From Paenibacillus ihuae (GTDB lineage: Bacteria > Bacillota > Bacilli > Paenibacillales > Paenibacillaceae): a stretch of 64,000 nt of DNA. A program made the translations under genes and the position numbers. The stretch lies in NCBI RefSeq assembly GCF_001368795.1, contig NZ_LN831205.1, positions 23,441 to 87,440 on the forward strand. The letters are read 5' to 3'. Below are positions 45,645 through 57,600 of this stretch, in pieces; position 1 is the first letter of the stretch, and each line of letters begins with the position of its first letter. The notes below the pieces were generated by a model. The model worked only from the letters and a program-made list of their open reading frames with translations. It ran no database searches and had not been told where the DNA came from.

Positions 45645-47998
45645 ATGGTGGATTTTAACCCCCCCATATCAGGGGATAAATTGACAAACGAAGAGTTAAC
45701 AAAATTGTTTAAATGTAGTCCTCAGGGGAGGATGCGCAGATCTCTCAAGACTAACACACTTCTCTTAATATCTGATGAAAATAAAAAATATATAAAAAGG
45801 TTTGGATTCAAGATGGATTATATCATTTTACAGGAATGGGTCGTGTCAATGACCAAAGTATACAATTTATGCAAAACAGGAATTTGCTGTTATCAAATGA
45901 AAAAGATATTCAAGTTTTTTTGTTTACTAAAAGTAAAGAAGAGAACATATATGAGTGTGTAGGAAGGGTCCGTTTAGTAGCTTCTCCTTACCAGCAACAA
46001 CAACTTGATGAACATGATCAAATGAGAGACGTTTGGATATTTCCTTTATTGGTAATTAATGAAGAACGTCCTATTATTAATTGGTTAAAAGAATTCACAA
46101 GAGATGAACTAGTTAATCAAGGAATTATTGATAAAATTCACTTTGACTTGAATATCTATTCAGTAGACCCTCTTTTGGAACTAATGAGAAGAAAAAGGAT
46201 TGATTGCTTATCGGCTCCTGGTGGATGGTTTTTGACGGAGTCAAAGTATTTTTACAACCCAAGATCTAAGTCGGAAGTGAAAATAGGGAATCTTTCTATA
46301 CTGAATGATAAGGGGATAAAGGGTAATAAAGTTGTTTTTCAAAATCAAAACAAATTTATTAATCCATACTATAAGAGTGGTAATACAGAATATTCAAGTG
46401 ATCCTTATATATTGCAATCCGATTTTAATAGTTTTAGAGTTATCGAATTATTATATAACGAAGGAAATGAATTAGTTGAAGAAGTTGAACTGTTAGAAAA
46501 TTTACCAAAGCCATTAAAGTTTCAATTCTCCAGGGAGATAAATCAACGCACCGATATTAATAAACCGTTTATAACTCTAGTGATTGGAGCTAATGGAAAT
46601 GGGAAAAGCACTGTTTTATCAATAGTTCAAAAGATTTTTCTAGAGGTCTACTTATTTTCTACTTCTAAAAAAAGAGATTATTCTGTTTTGAAAATTAATT
46701 ACTCATTAAGTTATGCTTTTGGTAATGCGATTTTCCGTATAGAAAAGAATGGGAATGTATTCTCTTTTTTTAGGAAAATGAATAATAAAATGGAGCAAAT
46801 TCACTTCAGTGATTTAGCTCTGCCTAAGAAAATATTAGCCACAGCATTTAGTATTAATGATAGATTTACCTTTAGTAAAACAGACGATGACTTAACTCAG
46901 TATTATACTTATTTAGGGATAAAGAGTTCAGACAATCAAGCAACGATAGGTGAAACATCTAAGAATTTAGTTAAAAACCTATTATTATCATCTTTAAAGT
47001 CAGATTTTTTGCCTAATATGAAATATATTACTGGTTTTGTTCATTTGTTACCTTCAATCAAGATTACGTTTAAATCATCAATTTTAATTGAAGAAATTAA
47101 TGAAGATTTATTAAATAGTTATCAACAAAGACATAAAAAATCAATAAAGAATAATAAGAACCCCATTTTCGAGAATCAAGAAATATTAGGCTTTATAAAA
47201 AAAATTAGAGGCGAAACGGATAATGATAAAGACATTAATTTATTTACAAATTATCATGAAGTGATTAAGGAAAATAATAATGAAATAAGTGTAATATTTG
47301 ATCTTTCATTTCATGAAAGATACCAAGAATTTTATGATGACTTTCATATAATTTGGTATCTATATGAAATGAATATATTTGAAAATCCAGTTGTATGGAT
47401 TACTAAACAGAAAACACAAGATTACAAATACTTTAAACTAGAAGAAGCAAGTTCAGGTGAATCACAATTCTTATCAACAATGATAAATATTCTTTCTAAT
47501 ATTGATGAGAGTTCCTTAATATTGATAGATGAACCAGAAACAAGTTTTCATCCGAACTGGCAAAACAAATATGTATATGGTCTAAAGGAAATATTTCAAA
47601 AGTATCCTAGCTGTCATTTTTTGATGGCGACTCATTCACCTTTTATGGTATCAGATCTTGAAAATGATTCTTCCACCATTGTTTCATTTAAACGAAACAT
47701 TGAAACTCAGGATGTTATTTCTACGCTTCATGAGGAAGAAACGTACGGCTGGTCTGTAGAAGATGTGTTACTTAACATATTTGGGTTGGCAACAGATCGC
47801 AATTATTATCTTGCGGATGAGTTAGACAAAATATTACTTTCTATTAGTCTTGGTGATATATCCACTCAAACTAAAACAAAGATGGAGAAGTTAGTTGAAA
47901 TTTCAAAAACATTAAAAGATATAGACCCCTTAAAGGAAGTAATAACACTGATTTCATCAAAATTAGAGGAAGGATATAACAATGTACATATTGACTAG
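45645..47998 (+). pseudogene. SRA-like domain fused to a PtuA-like ABC ATPase, one-base frameshift
   Basis: The gene starts at the ATG at 45645 after AGGAGGA. Residues about 1-140 resemble the modified-base-reading SRA-like domain of ScoMcrA-type enzymes (GRMRRSLKTNTLLLIS, then FTGMGRVNDQS, FMQNRNLLLS and VWIFPL). The frame breaks near 45824: the first frame reads DYIILQEW, the second reads HFTGMG; one missing C (ATC CAT read as ATC AT) explains it. After an unassigned linker the ATPase has Walker A GANGNGKST (46588 onwards), an ABC-like SSGESQFLSTM signature and Walker B LILIDEPETSFHPNW, with a THSPFM switch histidine. About 784 residues if repaired. The end overlaps the HNH gene by 17 bases. 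A start at 45836 could give a 720-residue protein lacking most of the SRA half. Confidence 0.78.
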
Positions 47999-49283
47999 AG
48001 AGGAAGAAGACTTGGTTCAATCCTATAATCACAATTGGGATCAAGAAAATTTAAGTTTTCTGAAAAAGCGTATTAAACGTGCCCTAATAAACGATCCTAT
48101 AAAAGACGAGATATGTTATTACTGTAAGTCACCGATAGATACAGGGACTACTCCTGGTGATATTGAACACATAATTCATAAGTCTACATACACTTTGTTT
48201 TCTTTTGTTCCTAGAAATTTAACGCTAGCTTGTGACAGGTGTAATACTTCCAAAGGCGCTAAAGATGTACTACTACAGAGTTTACCTAGTACATACGCAG
48301 TTAATAATTATCCAATGAACTCAAGGGATTATAAAATTGTTCATGCACATATAGATAGGTATGAAGATTTTATAAAGATCCAGAACTATATTTTTTTTGT
48401 GGGCATAGATCAATATGATAAGGGCGTTAATACAATAAAGTATTGTAGTCTTAATCGGTTAGATCTTGCACTAAGTAAGATTAAACAAGTGAAAAATTGT
48501 TTTGGAATTGCAAATTCTGTAAAAAACATTTTAAAAGCTAAAGGGAATCGAATACAGCAAATATTAACCGAAATAGAACACCAATTAAGTCGAAGTTCTA
48601 GAGAAGAAATGTTCAAATCAATAGTTGATATTAATAAAGAAGAAAGCGCCATTATAATTACTAATCATTTAGAAAAAATTGATAATTTAACAACCCATCT
48701 AACACGAAAAAACATAGAAGTGTATAAAAGGTTTCTGACCGCTTTTAGTGTAATGAAAAATTACTATGATTTTGTGACTTATCTAAATAGCTTAAGTATG
48801 CTAATCCCACAACTCATTCCATATAATTTAGAAAAAGTATGTAGAGTGCCTGGAAAACTAATGCTTAACAAAAATGGAATTGTTGAATTGGAGATAATAT
48901 TAAATACTCAAACGCTAAAGTATTTACAAAAGACTAGTAAGATTAAATTGTTGGATCATATTAATCATCTTAAAGCTGATGATTTGACTGAATTGAATTT
49001 TATACTCAACAATATGGATATAATTATATCAGTTATAAACATAATTCGATTAATATTTAATGATCAAATAATAATACGCCATTTACCTGGATTGGACGCA
49101 GTCATTGTAAGAAAACTGAGAGAAGATGTTCAGAATGTCTATAAATATGCTTCATTTAACCCTCAGATTGTGATAATGCATAACCTGGAATATTATTATC
49201 ATGAGATTTTTACAGGGATGGATAGAGATTTGTTTAATAATTCAAAAAAATTAGCTGGACAGATTGATGCTATTATTAAATAA
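47982..49283 (+). CDS. HNH nuclease, PtuB-like partner of the SRA-ATPase
   Basis: This protein of 433 residues has an HNH motif: Cys45-x2-Cys48, IEH (Glu62-His63), Asn79 in PRNLTLACDRCN with Cys84 and Cys87 completing a zinc site. The remaining 340 residues are helical, without a named domain, and longer than a typical PtuB. Start and ATPase end overlap by 17 bases, indicating a two-gene unit. ATPase + HNH pairs are the hallmark of Septu defence; the SRA-like sensor in the partner is unusual. Likely a cytoplasmic DNase (or RNase) effector. Confidence 0.85.
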   Translation: MYILTREEEDLVQSYNHNWDQENLSFLKKRIKRALINDPIKDEICYYCKSPIDTGTTPGDIEHIIHKSTYTLFSFVPRNLTLACDRCNTSKGAKDVLLQSLPSTYAVNNYPMNSRDYKIVHAHIDRYEDFIKIQNYIFFVGIDQYDKGVNTIKYCSLNRLDLALSKIKQVKNCFGIANSVKNILKAKGNRIQQILTEIEHQLSRSSREEMFKSIVDINKEESAIIITNHLEKIDNLTTHLTRKNIEVYKRFLTAFSVMKNYYDFVTYLNSLSMLIPQLIPYNLEKVCRVPGKLMLNKNGIVELEIILNTQTLKYLQKTSKIKLLDHINHLKADDLTELNFILNNMDIIISVINIIRLIFNDQIIIRHLPGLDAVIVRKLREDVQNVYKYASFNPQIVIMHNLEYYYHEIFTGMDRDLFNNSKKLAGQIDAIIK

Positions 49284-49517
49284 GACGTAGAAAGGCACTC
49301 GGTAGTTTTTTTGAAAAATGGATACAGAATAGTGGCGAATGTCATGAATATCGTCAAGTGCGGTTAAAACTTATGTAGGGAGAAAAATGGGATTAAAACC
49401 TCTCCTACCGTCTTGATCTCTAAATATTATTTCATTTTAAACCGCGAGTTATACAGTTTTTTACGTGTAATATCAATCAATATTAATATACTTGTCTACA
49501 AATTAAAAATAAAACTT

Positions 49518-49548
49518 GGGCTGCGCAAATGGCAGCCCTTTGTCTTGT
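49518..49548 (+). terminator. Terminator after the HNH gene
   Basis: GGGCTGC (49518-49524) pairs with GCAGCCC (49532-49538), followed by TTTGTCTT. The rest of the 49284-49702 gap shows no gene and presumably holds the Kiwa promoter. Confidence 0.6.
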
Positions 49549-49702
49549 GAAGGAATAAGGATTTATTTTGATATTTAACTTGTCGCTTAAACAGAAAGAA
49601 TTGAATGAATGTTATGGGATCGTTTGTTCTTATTTAAAGTAAGTGATAGAATTTAGGGAAAGGAAATATGAAGTTAAATATATAGAGAAGGAGGGGAAAA
49701 CC

Positions 49703-50266
49703 ATGTTTTTTGGTACAAGATTTTATTTTAAGTTTTTGTATTTTTTAACTGCAATGACACCTGCTTATCTTCTTTTTTCCTTACAACTATATGTCAAGTA
49801 TGGAATTGGGTTTATTCAAATATCAGGTAATAAAGTTCCATTAATGACTTTTTTAATACTGTTAGGATCTATTGTGCTTACTTGGATAATTAAAAAGACA
49901 TTAAGTATAGCAGTCCGGCGTGAAGAAAATCAGTATTTAATTAATTTTGGAGATGTGAAAATAATTCAAACAAACGGTGATGTTGTATCATTCCTTTTAG
50001 GTGTTGTAGTACCAGCAGTAATATTTATTGAAAATTCATTATCTATATGTTTATTAGTCTTTTTAGGGGTTCAATTTGTGGTTTTTTTATTGGTTACAAA
50101 AAGTAGCACCGTTTTTCCGAATATTATGACCATATTATTTAATATAAATATACTTATTTTAGATAATGGATTGTATCTTATTTCAAACGTTAGAATTAGA
50201 GAGAATTCAGAAGTTTTAGCTGTGCGAGTAGGTGATGATTCTAAGCTTTTAAATTATGTCCTTTAG
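49703..50266 (+). CDS. kwaA: KwaA-like membrane protein (Kiwa defence)
   Basis: This protein of 187 residues starts at the ATG at 49703 after GAAGGAGGGG; an in-frame start at 49643 has no site. Four hydrophobic segments are seen, at about residues 8-32, 45-65, 90-115 and 118-150. Length, topology and the following DUF4868-like gene fit KwaA of the Kiwa anti-phage system, which forms a membrane sensor complex with KwaB. Sequence similarity of KwaA proteins is low, so the assignment depends on the partner. Confidence 0.72.
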   Translation: MFFGTRFYFKFLYFLTAMTPAYLLFSLQLYVKYGIGFIQISGNKVPLMTFLILLGSIVLTWIIKKTLSIAVRREENQYLINFGDVKIIQTNGDVVSFLLGVVVPAVIFIENSLSICLLVFLGVQFVVFLLVTKSSTVFPNIMTILFNINILILDNGLYLISNVRIRENSEVLAVRVGDDSKLLNYVL

Positions 50267-50286
50267 GAGAACAAAGGGGGATAAAT

Positions 50287-51246
50287 GTGGTGATTATATC
50301 AAATGTATGGATAGTTACCTCAAAGAATAATAGCTTACACAATATATACAAGGTGTTAATCGATAAAAAGGGAAGAGAGAATATTCAAAAACTTATCTCT
50401 GAGAACATAGAGGCATCTTTGAAGATTAACGATGATTTGATGGAAAGAAGTCCAAAATCATTAATTGATGGGGATGCGTATTACTTTAAAAGAGATCGTG
50501 ATGATCTTGAAGAGGTAAGAAAATTAGGTTTTGAAGAGTTTTATACAAAAATTATTGAAAATTATCAGTCCTTGCTTAATAGCGAGGTATTAACCTTTAA
50601 AAAGAAGTTGCAGGAATACGATTCAATTTCAGAGAAACCCCGATTTTATATATTTGAAATAAAACGAGATGATCAATGGCTGTTTGCTTATGCTAAAATT
50701 GACTCTAGAGCATTGATAAGAAGGAGAATGTTGTTGGAATGGAATGCTACTCTAAATTCTAGTTCCGCAGTGATAGACATTACAGAAGGAGTTCCATTAC
50801 CCGATAATGTTACAGCATTGTTCGAGGTCCAAACAGATAAGCTATATGTCTATGACCCTTTTGTTTTTGAAAAAATGCTATTTATTCATGAGACAGCTAA
50901 ACTAAAAGCAAATGAGAATATTCACAAATTCATACAAGGAGAATTTACCATAGGTGAGGAAGGTTATAAGGTTCTAGGTCTTGACCACTCATCAGTTATT
51001 AAGAGAATCATGCAAAGTGCTAGAAGTATTAATCGTATTGCTAAATATAATATATCTGAGTCACTAGAATCCGTGCGGATTATTGAAGAAATAATGACCT
51101 TGTTACCTGAAGAGAGAGATAAATTACATTTTAATCATGTAGAGAATACTATTACTGTAAATGAAGAAAACTATAGAACCTTTGTAGCAGTAATACATGA
51201 TAGTATTGTTAAAAGACTAATCTCTGGTGAGGTTCAAATAATTTAA
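50287..51246 (+). CDS. kwaB: KwaB-like DUF4868 protein (Kiwa defence)
   Basis: This protein of 319 residues starts at a GTG after AAAGGGGG, 21 bases after kwaA. It matches the DUF4868 layout: an N-terminal part with WLFAYAKID, a middle FEVQTDKLYVYDPFVFEKMLF and a helical C-terminal domain ending in EERDKLHFNHVENTITV. In Kiwa, KwaB is the cytoplasmic DNA-binding effector that acts with KwaA. Both genes look intact, so this is probably the functional anti-phage system of the middle of the island. Confidence 0.78.
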   Translation: MVIISNVWIVTSKNNSLHNIYKVLIDKKGRENIQKLISENIEASLKINDDLMERSPKSLIDGDAYYFKRDRDDLEEVRKLGFEEFYTKIIENYQSLLNSEVLTFKKKLQEYDSISEKPRFYIFEIKRDDQWLFAYAKIDSRALIRRRMLLEWNATLNSSSAVIDITEGVPLPDNVTALFEVQTDKLYVYDPFVFEKMLFIHETAKLKANENIHKFIQGEFTIGEEGYKVLGLDHSSVIKRIMQSARSINRIAKYNISESLESVRIIEEIMTLLPEERDKLHFNHVENTITVNEENYRTFVAVIHDSIVKRLISGEVQII

Positions 51247-51335
51247 TAAATAAGTTTTTTGGGCACTTCTGTCTCTATAACTAACACCCTTGGGCGAAAA
51301 TAAAGTTACTGGCCATACCTAAGGTGGTAGGTCCA

Positions 51336-51520
51336 TTATACTTTTCCATTTATGGTACCGAATTGGAGCATTTTGAGTAGACGTCGGAAGTTCGGAGGAT
51401 TTTCCATCTGGATGACAGCCTCCACCAGCGATCCATCCCGTCTTTGGTACGGCTCAAACAACTGCGTTTGGAAGGTTCCCTGAAGATCAAGAGGAACGGC
51501 GAGATCCTCTACATTTCAGT
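51336..51520 (-). pseudogene. IS256-family transposase fragment
   Basis: On the minus strand a stop-bounded frame reads GTFQTQLFEPYQRRDG, then LVEAVIQM, which matches the N-terminal part of IS256-type (mutator) transposases, then an unrelated tail to a stop at 51336. No other transposase sequence or ends are seen, so it is a remnant between the Kiwa and type I genes. The rest of the gap 51247-51881 has no gene. Confidence 0.55.
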
Positions 51521-51881
51521 ATTTCGTATGCAGACTTCGGGTGTAGTAGCCGTTACGGCTATTGTGATTCCCAGCCTAATCACTGGTCATGAATTGCTGG
51601 ATTTCTGCCCTCATAATGGACTCCAGAGTACCTTTTACAAATTGGGTGAATAGATTATTTAATATGTTTTCGGGTAGAATAGTCATCGAGTAGGGTTTCT
51701 TTCTTGGTGGACTTAGACAATCCAGAGAATACACTACTTTTTTGTTGCCTGACTAGGCTCTAAATCTTGGTACCCTACTTAATTATGCCATCGATCAAGA
51801 AACAAGCAGAACTTGAAGAACAGCATTATTTAGAAGTATTGAATCAATTTAACCAATTATAGAAAAAGCGAGGAAGACAAC

Positions 51882-53474
51882 ATGGCTGAATTAAACTCCA
51901 AATTATTTAGTGCCGCAGATAATCTGCGAAGCAAGATGGATGCATCGGAATACAAAAACTACTTGTTAGGATTGATCTTTTACAAGTATTTATCTGATAA
52001 GTTATTAGAAAAAGTAGTTGAAATAGCCGATGAATCGCTGGAAGAATATAATACACAAGAAAAACAAATTTTTTTATATAAGGATTTATTAGCAGATAAA
52101 GATATGGAAAAAGACTTGATTGAAACATTAGTAGATACATTAGGCTATGACATTAAACCAGCATATTTATTCTATGAATTAACCAATCAAGCCAAACAAA
52201 ATACGTTCCAGTTGAATGATATGAATAAAGCCTTTAACTATCTATCTACCGAATATGATCAATTTAACGGATTATTTGATGATGTAGATTTAACATCCAA
52301 AAAATTGGGGTCAGATGACCAACAGCGAAACATTACTATTACAGAAGTACTGAAAAAATTAAATGATATCGATGTCATTGGTCATAATGGAGATATCATT
52401 GGGGATGCCTACGAATTCTTGATTGGTCAATTTGCTTCAGAGGCTGGCAAGAAAGCTGGTGAATTCTATACACCTCATGAAGTTTCTGACATGATGGCGC
52501 GTATTGCCGCAATCGGGCAAGAAGATAAAAAGTTGTTTAGTGTATTTGACCCCACTATGGGATCTGGATCATTGATGTTGAATATTCGAAACTATATTAA
52601 CCATCCAGATAGTGTGAAATATCACGGACAGGAAATGAATACAACAACCTATAATCTGGCGAAGATGAACTTGATCTTGCACGGTGTCAATAAAGAAGAT
52701 ATACGTTTACGCAATGGGGATACCTTGAACAAAGATTGGCCGACTGATGAGCCGTATACCTTTGATTCGGTCCTGATGAATCCACCCTACTCAGCAAAAT
52801 GGTCTGCAGACGATACATTTTTAGATGATTCTCGCTTCAATCGTTACGGGAAGTTAGCGCCACAATCCAAAGCAGACTTTGCTTTTCTTTTACATGGATT
52901 TTATCATATGAAAGATTCTGGAACAATGGCTATCGTCTTACCGCATGGGGTACTGTTCCGTGGAGCAGCAGAAGGTGTGATTCGGAAAAAATTATTGGAG
53001 GATGGCAGTATTGATGCCGTAATAGGCATGCCATCAAACTTATTCTTTGGGACATCAATTCCAACAACAGTTATCATCTTGAAAAAAAATCGTACCACTC
53101 GTGATGTGTTATTTATCGATGCAAGTAAGGAGTTTATTAAAGGAAAGAACCAAAATAAACTTTCCAAAGAGAATATTGATAAGATTGTCGAAACATATAA
53201 GAAACGGGAAAAGGTAGAGAAATATGCCCATGTTGCCACCTTTGATGAAATTAAAGTAAACGACTTCAATTTGAACATTACTCGGTACGTAGATAACTTA
53301 GAAGAAAAGACAACTGTGGATATGGCTGACATTGGATCAACCATTCAAGAGATACGAAAAGAAAGAGCCGAACTAGAATCTAGCTTATATGAAATGATTT
53401 CTTCGCTACAATATGATGAAAATAATGCTGAATGGATCAAGGGAGCATTAGAGGTGTTTAATCGTGAGAAATAA
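51882..53474 (+). CDS. hsdM: Type I restriction-modification methyltransferase
   Basis: This protein of 530 residues starts after AGCGAGGAAG. It has the N-terminal helical HsdM domain ([28 protein letters not shown] as a landmark, residues 3-30), the SAM motif [10 protein letters not shown] near residue 223 and the adenine-N6 catalytic NPPY near 303. With HsdS it methylates the host sites and with HsdR it restricts unmodified DNA. hsdS begins in its last codons (11-base overlap), so M-S-R is one operon. Confidence 0.95.
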   Translation: MAELNSKLFSAADNLRSKMDASEYKNYLLGLIFYKYLSDKLLEKVVEIADESLEEYNTQEKQIFLYKDLLADKDMEKDLIETLVDTLGYDIKPAYLFYELTNQAKQNTFQLNDMNKAFNYLSTEYDQFNGLFDDVDLTSKKLGSDDQQRNITITEVLKKLNDIDVIGHNGDIIGDAYEFLIGQFASEAGKKAGEFYTPHEVSDMMARIAAIGQEDKKLFSVFDPTMGSGSLMLNIRNYINHPDSVKYHGQEMNTTTYNLAKMNLILHGVNKEDIRLRNGDTLNKDWPTDEPYTFDSVLMNPPYSAKWSADDTFLDDSRFNRYGKLAPQSKADFAFLLHGFYHMKDSGTMAIVLPHGVLFRGAAEGVIRKKLLEDGSIDAVIGMPSNLFFGTSIPTTVIILKKNRTTRDVLFIDASKEFIKGKNQNKLSKENIDKIVETYKKREKVEKYAHVATFDEIKVNDFNLNITRYVDNLEEKTTVDMADIGSTIQEIRKERAELESSLYEMISSLQYDENNAEWIKGALEVFNREK

Positions 53475-54648
53475 AAATACACCAGAGATTAGATTTGCAG
53501 GATTTTCTGAAGATTGGGAAGAACGTAAATTAGGAGATGTTTTGAGAGAACATAATGAATTAACCAAAGGAGATGTATATCCAATAGCTACGTCTTCTAG
53601 AAAAGGATTATTTCTACAATCAGAATATTTTGATGGTGAACGAAGTGGAATAGATGAAACATTAACCTTTCATCTTGTTCCTGTAAACTATATTACCTAC
53701 CGCCATATGTCAGATGATTCAACTTTTCATTTTAATAAAAATGTTATGAAGACGCCTGTTCTTGTAAGTAAAGAGTATCCTGTATTTACAACTAATGAAG
53801 AAGCGAATGATGAGTTTATATTAAGGAATCTTAATTATTCAGCTAACTTTTCTAACTTTTCTCATATGCAAAAGAAAGGTGGCACCAGAGTCCGCTTATA
53901 TTATAAGGCTCTTCAAACCTATAAATTATTACTTCCAACGGTAAAAGAACAAAATGAGATAGGTGACTTTTTTAAAAAACTAGACAATACTATTGCCCTT
54001 CATCATCAAGAACTAACCCTCCTTAAACAACTAAAACAAGGATTTATGCAAAAAATGTTCCCACAAGAAGGGGAGTCCGTGCCTGAAATCCGCTTTCCAG
54101 GTTTTAAAGGAGATTGGGAACAGCATAAGTTAGGGGAGGTTTCAACATTTATTAATGGAAGAGCATATAAACAGGAAGAATTATTGGATTCAGGCAAATA
54201 TAAAGTATTACGGGTTGGTAATTTTTACACAAATGATTCTTGGTATTATTCAGATTTAAATCTTGGCGGAAAGTATTACGCAGAAAAGGGGGATTTATTA
54301 TACACATGGTCTGCTACTTTTGGCCCACACATTTGGTATGGGGAAAAGGTGATTTATCATTATCATATATGGAAAGTAGATTTGTCTGAAAGTCTTGATA
54401 AGCAATTTATGGTGCAACTATTAGAATATGATAAAGCAAAAATTACTGGTGATACAAATGGCTCAACGATGGTTCACATTACGAAGAAAGGTATGGAAGA
54501 AAAAAAGATTATGTTGCCCTGTATTGAAGAACAAATAAAGATAGGTGATTTTTTTAAAAAAATTGATGACATGATTGTTCTTCATCAACGTGAATTAGAT
54601 GCCTTAAAAGAAACTACAAAGGCATTCCTGGAAAAAATGTTTGCCTAA
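53464..54648 (+). CDS. hsdS: Type I restriction-modification specificity subunit
   Basis: This protein of 394 residues starts at a GTG overlapping the end of hsdM. It contains two target recognition domains, each preceded by a near-repeat ([20 protein letters not shown] at residue 7 and [20 protein letters not shown] near 205) and followed by a conserved helix ([18 protein letters not shown] and [18 protein letters not shown]). The two halves define a split recognition sequence. The long half-repeats make domain exchange by recombination possible. Confidence 0.94.
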   Translation: MRNKNTPEIRFAGFSEDWEERKLGDVLREHNELTKGDVYPIATSSRKGLFLQSEYFDGERSGIDETLTFHLVPVNYITYRHMSDDSTFHFNKNVMKTPVLVSKEYPVFTTNEEANDEFILRNLNYSANFSNFSHMQKKGGTRVRLYYKALQTYKLLLPTVKEQNEIGDFFKKLDNTIALHHQELTLLKQLKQGFMQKMFPQEGESVPEIRFPGFKGDWEQHKLGEVSTFINGRAYKQEELLDSGKYKVLRVGNFYTNDSWYYSDLNLGGKYYAEKGDLLYTWSATFGPHIWYGEKVIYHYHIWKVDLSESLDKQFMVQLLEYDKAKITGDTNGSTMVHITKKGMEEKKIMLPCIEEQIKIGDFFKKIDDMIVLHQRELDALKETTKAFLEKMFA

Positions 54649-54673
54649 GCAAACAGAAGGAGGAAGAAAGTTG

Positions 54674-57600
54674 ATGAAGATACCTCATAATGATGAAGCT
54701 GAAATGGAACGTCGCTTGATTGAAGTTTTAGGGGAAGGGCATAATCAATGGAATTTTCGTCCGGATTTAACATCTGAAGAAGACCTATGGAAGAACTTAC
54801 GTACAAAAATTACACAAAATAACTTATCGGAGATTGGGGAACATCAAATCTCTGATAAAGAATTTGACACGATTAAAACGGAATTATTATTGAAAACACA
54901 GACCCCCTTTGATGCTGCTAGGTGGCTCAAAGGGGAAAATGGAATTGCCCGTATTACGATTGAACGGGATGACGTGTCTCTAGGTTCGATGTCTTTAGTG
55001 TTATATTCTAATCAGGACATTGGTGGCGGAATCTCTACATATGAAGTTGTTCATCAGATTGCGAAAAAAAAAGTGAATGTTGATGATCGTGATCGCCGCT
55101 TTGACGTGACACTATTAATCAATGGGTTGCCCATTGTTCAAATTGAATTGAAGCAAGTCAGTGCCAAAGATGGTGTATTCCAAGCCTACAATCAAATTAA
55201 GAAATACGCAGAAGAAGGTATGTTTCGAAATAATATCTTTTCTACTCTTCAGATATTTGTTATTTCCAACGAACAAACCACTCGCTATTTTGCGAATGTA
55301 ATGCCCAAAGACATGCATAAGAAATTTCTCTTTAGTTGGCGAACAACGGACAATCGAAAAGTAGAAAATCTCTATGAATTTGTGAAACAGGTTTTAAATA
55401 TACCAGATGCACATCGATTGATTGCCAATTATACGATCGTTAGCGAAGATCAAGACAACAGAACCTTAATGGTATTACAGCCTTATCAAATTCATGCAAT
55501 TGAAGCCTTGTTTAGATCTGCCATGAAACATAAATCCGGGTTTGTGTGGCATGCAACCGGTTCTGGGAAAACGTTGACAAGTTTTGTCTCTACGAAGCTA
55601 TTGGCTCGCAAACCGGGTATAGATCGTACCATTATGCTTATTGACCGAAAAGACTTGGATAATCAGACAACGGCAGAATTCACCAAATTTGCTTCCGAGT
55701 TTAATACCGGTATTTCCTCGGGTAATGCCAAGTCTAACAGCCTGATTATCGGAACTGGAAGTGCGAAAGAGCTGAGTAATACTCTTTTATCTGATGCCAA
55801 TTCTAATACAGTGATTATTACCACTCGTCAAAAATTAGAATTTGCCTTGCGCTATGCCCAAAAGCAAGAGGAACAAAACGGCACCCTACGTTTCAAGAAG
55901 TTATTGGGCCAACATATTGTCTTTGTTGTGGATGAGTGTCATCGAGCGTTAAGTGCAGAAGGAATGAAAGAGATCAAGGACTTTTTTCCGAATTCTACAT
56001 GGTTTGGATTTACAGGTACACCGATATTTAAAGAAAATAAAAAACAAGCTAAAGGCCAATTAGCTCGCACAACTCGTGATCAATATGGAGAAGATTTGCA
56101 CACTTATACCATTAAGAATGCCTTAATTGATGGAGCAGTATTGGGATTCCAAGTAGAACATGAAGATACGATTGAAACCACATCATTAAATAATTATATT
56201 CACAATCGACTGCGTCTAAATGAAAAGTACAAGAATTGTACTGCAGATGAAATTAACGAAATGATCGATCAAATGGATGGAATAGAGAAGGAAGCCTATC
56301 TTGAACCTTCTACTTTCGAAAGCGATGATCATATTCACAAAGTCATTCATAAAATATTTCGACCAGATAATGCCTATATCAAATTTGATTTCCAAAATGG
56401 ACGACCGCAAAAGTCAGCTATCTTAACAACAAGTTCCATTGATATGGCGAAACGCTACTATCAGGCAATCAAGGAAATGACCAAAGATCCAGAGTGGTTG
56501 ACAAAAGAATTTGCTAGTCATCCGATTCGAGCGGGTCGTACGATTGATGATCTGGACTTCCCTCGGATTGCCATCACCTATTCGATGCAAGAAAACGAAG
56601 AGAATTCCACACAAATTCAAAATGAGATGAAAGGCATTATCAAGGATTATAACGATTATTATCACACGGCTTGGTCAATAGAAGATATTGAACGATATAA
56701 TGGTGATATCAACAATCGTTTAGCTCGTAAGAAAGCAGAGTTTAAAGTATTCGGAAAACAAATTGATCTGGTCATTGTCGTTGACCGCTTATTGACGGGA
56801 TTCGATGCGCCTAACATTCAAACATTATTTGTCGATCGGAATTTAACTTATGCAAATTTAATTCAAGCCTTTTCTCGGACTAATCGTACCTATCCCGGAA
56901 AGTCAAAAGGATTAATTGTAACATTCCGAAAACCTAAGACAATGGAGCAGAATGTAGAGGAAGCAACAAGGCTATATTCTCGAGCACAAGAAGAATCTAA
57001 CCTTGTGTATCCAACTTATGATGAATCGAAGAAACGCTTCCATAAGTCCCACCAAAAATTGAAAAAACTTGTGCTAAATCCAACCGATATTAACGAGCAT
57101 TCTCCCCTTGAAACTCGTATTGAATTTGTGAAAGCTTTTCAAGAGTTAAATAATTCCTATGATGCTCTAGTTACGTATGATGATTACAACGATGAAATGG
57201 AGAAATCAAAATTACTTCAAGAGCAGGTGAAGACCTTAGAAGATTATATTGGCGCATACAACACAGTTAAAGGTTCATTAGTTGATGAAGGGGGACATGA
57301 TGGACCGAGTCCGGATTTCTCAGACATCGAATTTTATGGTGAAAATGCGATTAAGATCTATGATATTGATTCAACATATATTGACCGATTATTAAAAACA
57401 TACTCTGCAAATAATCAGAATATCCGTGACGAGATCGAAAAAGCACTTCAAAAGCTTAAGAAATCGGAAATTGTTAAAGAAGTATATCGTTCGATCTTGA
57501 ACGCTATTGATACTAATGAAATAGATTCAGAGGAGGATCCTTTTGTGGTGAAACGGCGCTTCTTCACTGAATCCTATAATCAAGCGATTGAAGAATTTGC

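Noticed and set aside
45783-45840. Programmed ribosomal frameshifting in the SRA-ATPase gene
   Set aside because: No slippery heptamer in the correct frame at the break and no downstream pseudoknot noticed; a one-base deletion explains it more simply.
51444-51653. 69-codon plus-strand frame
   Set aside because: It is antisense to the IS256 transposase relic and has no ribosome site.
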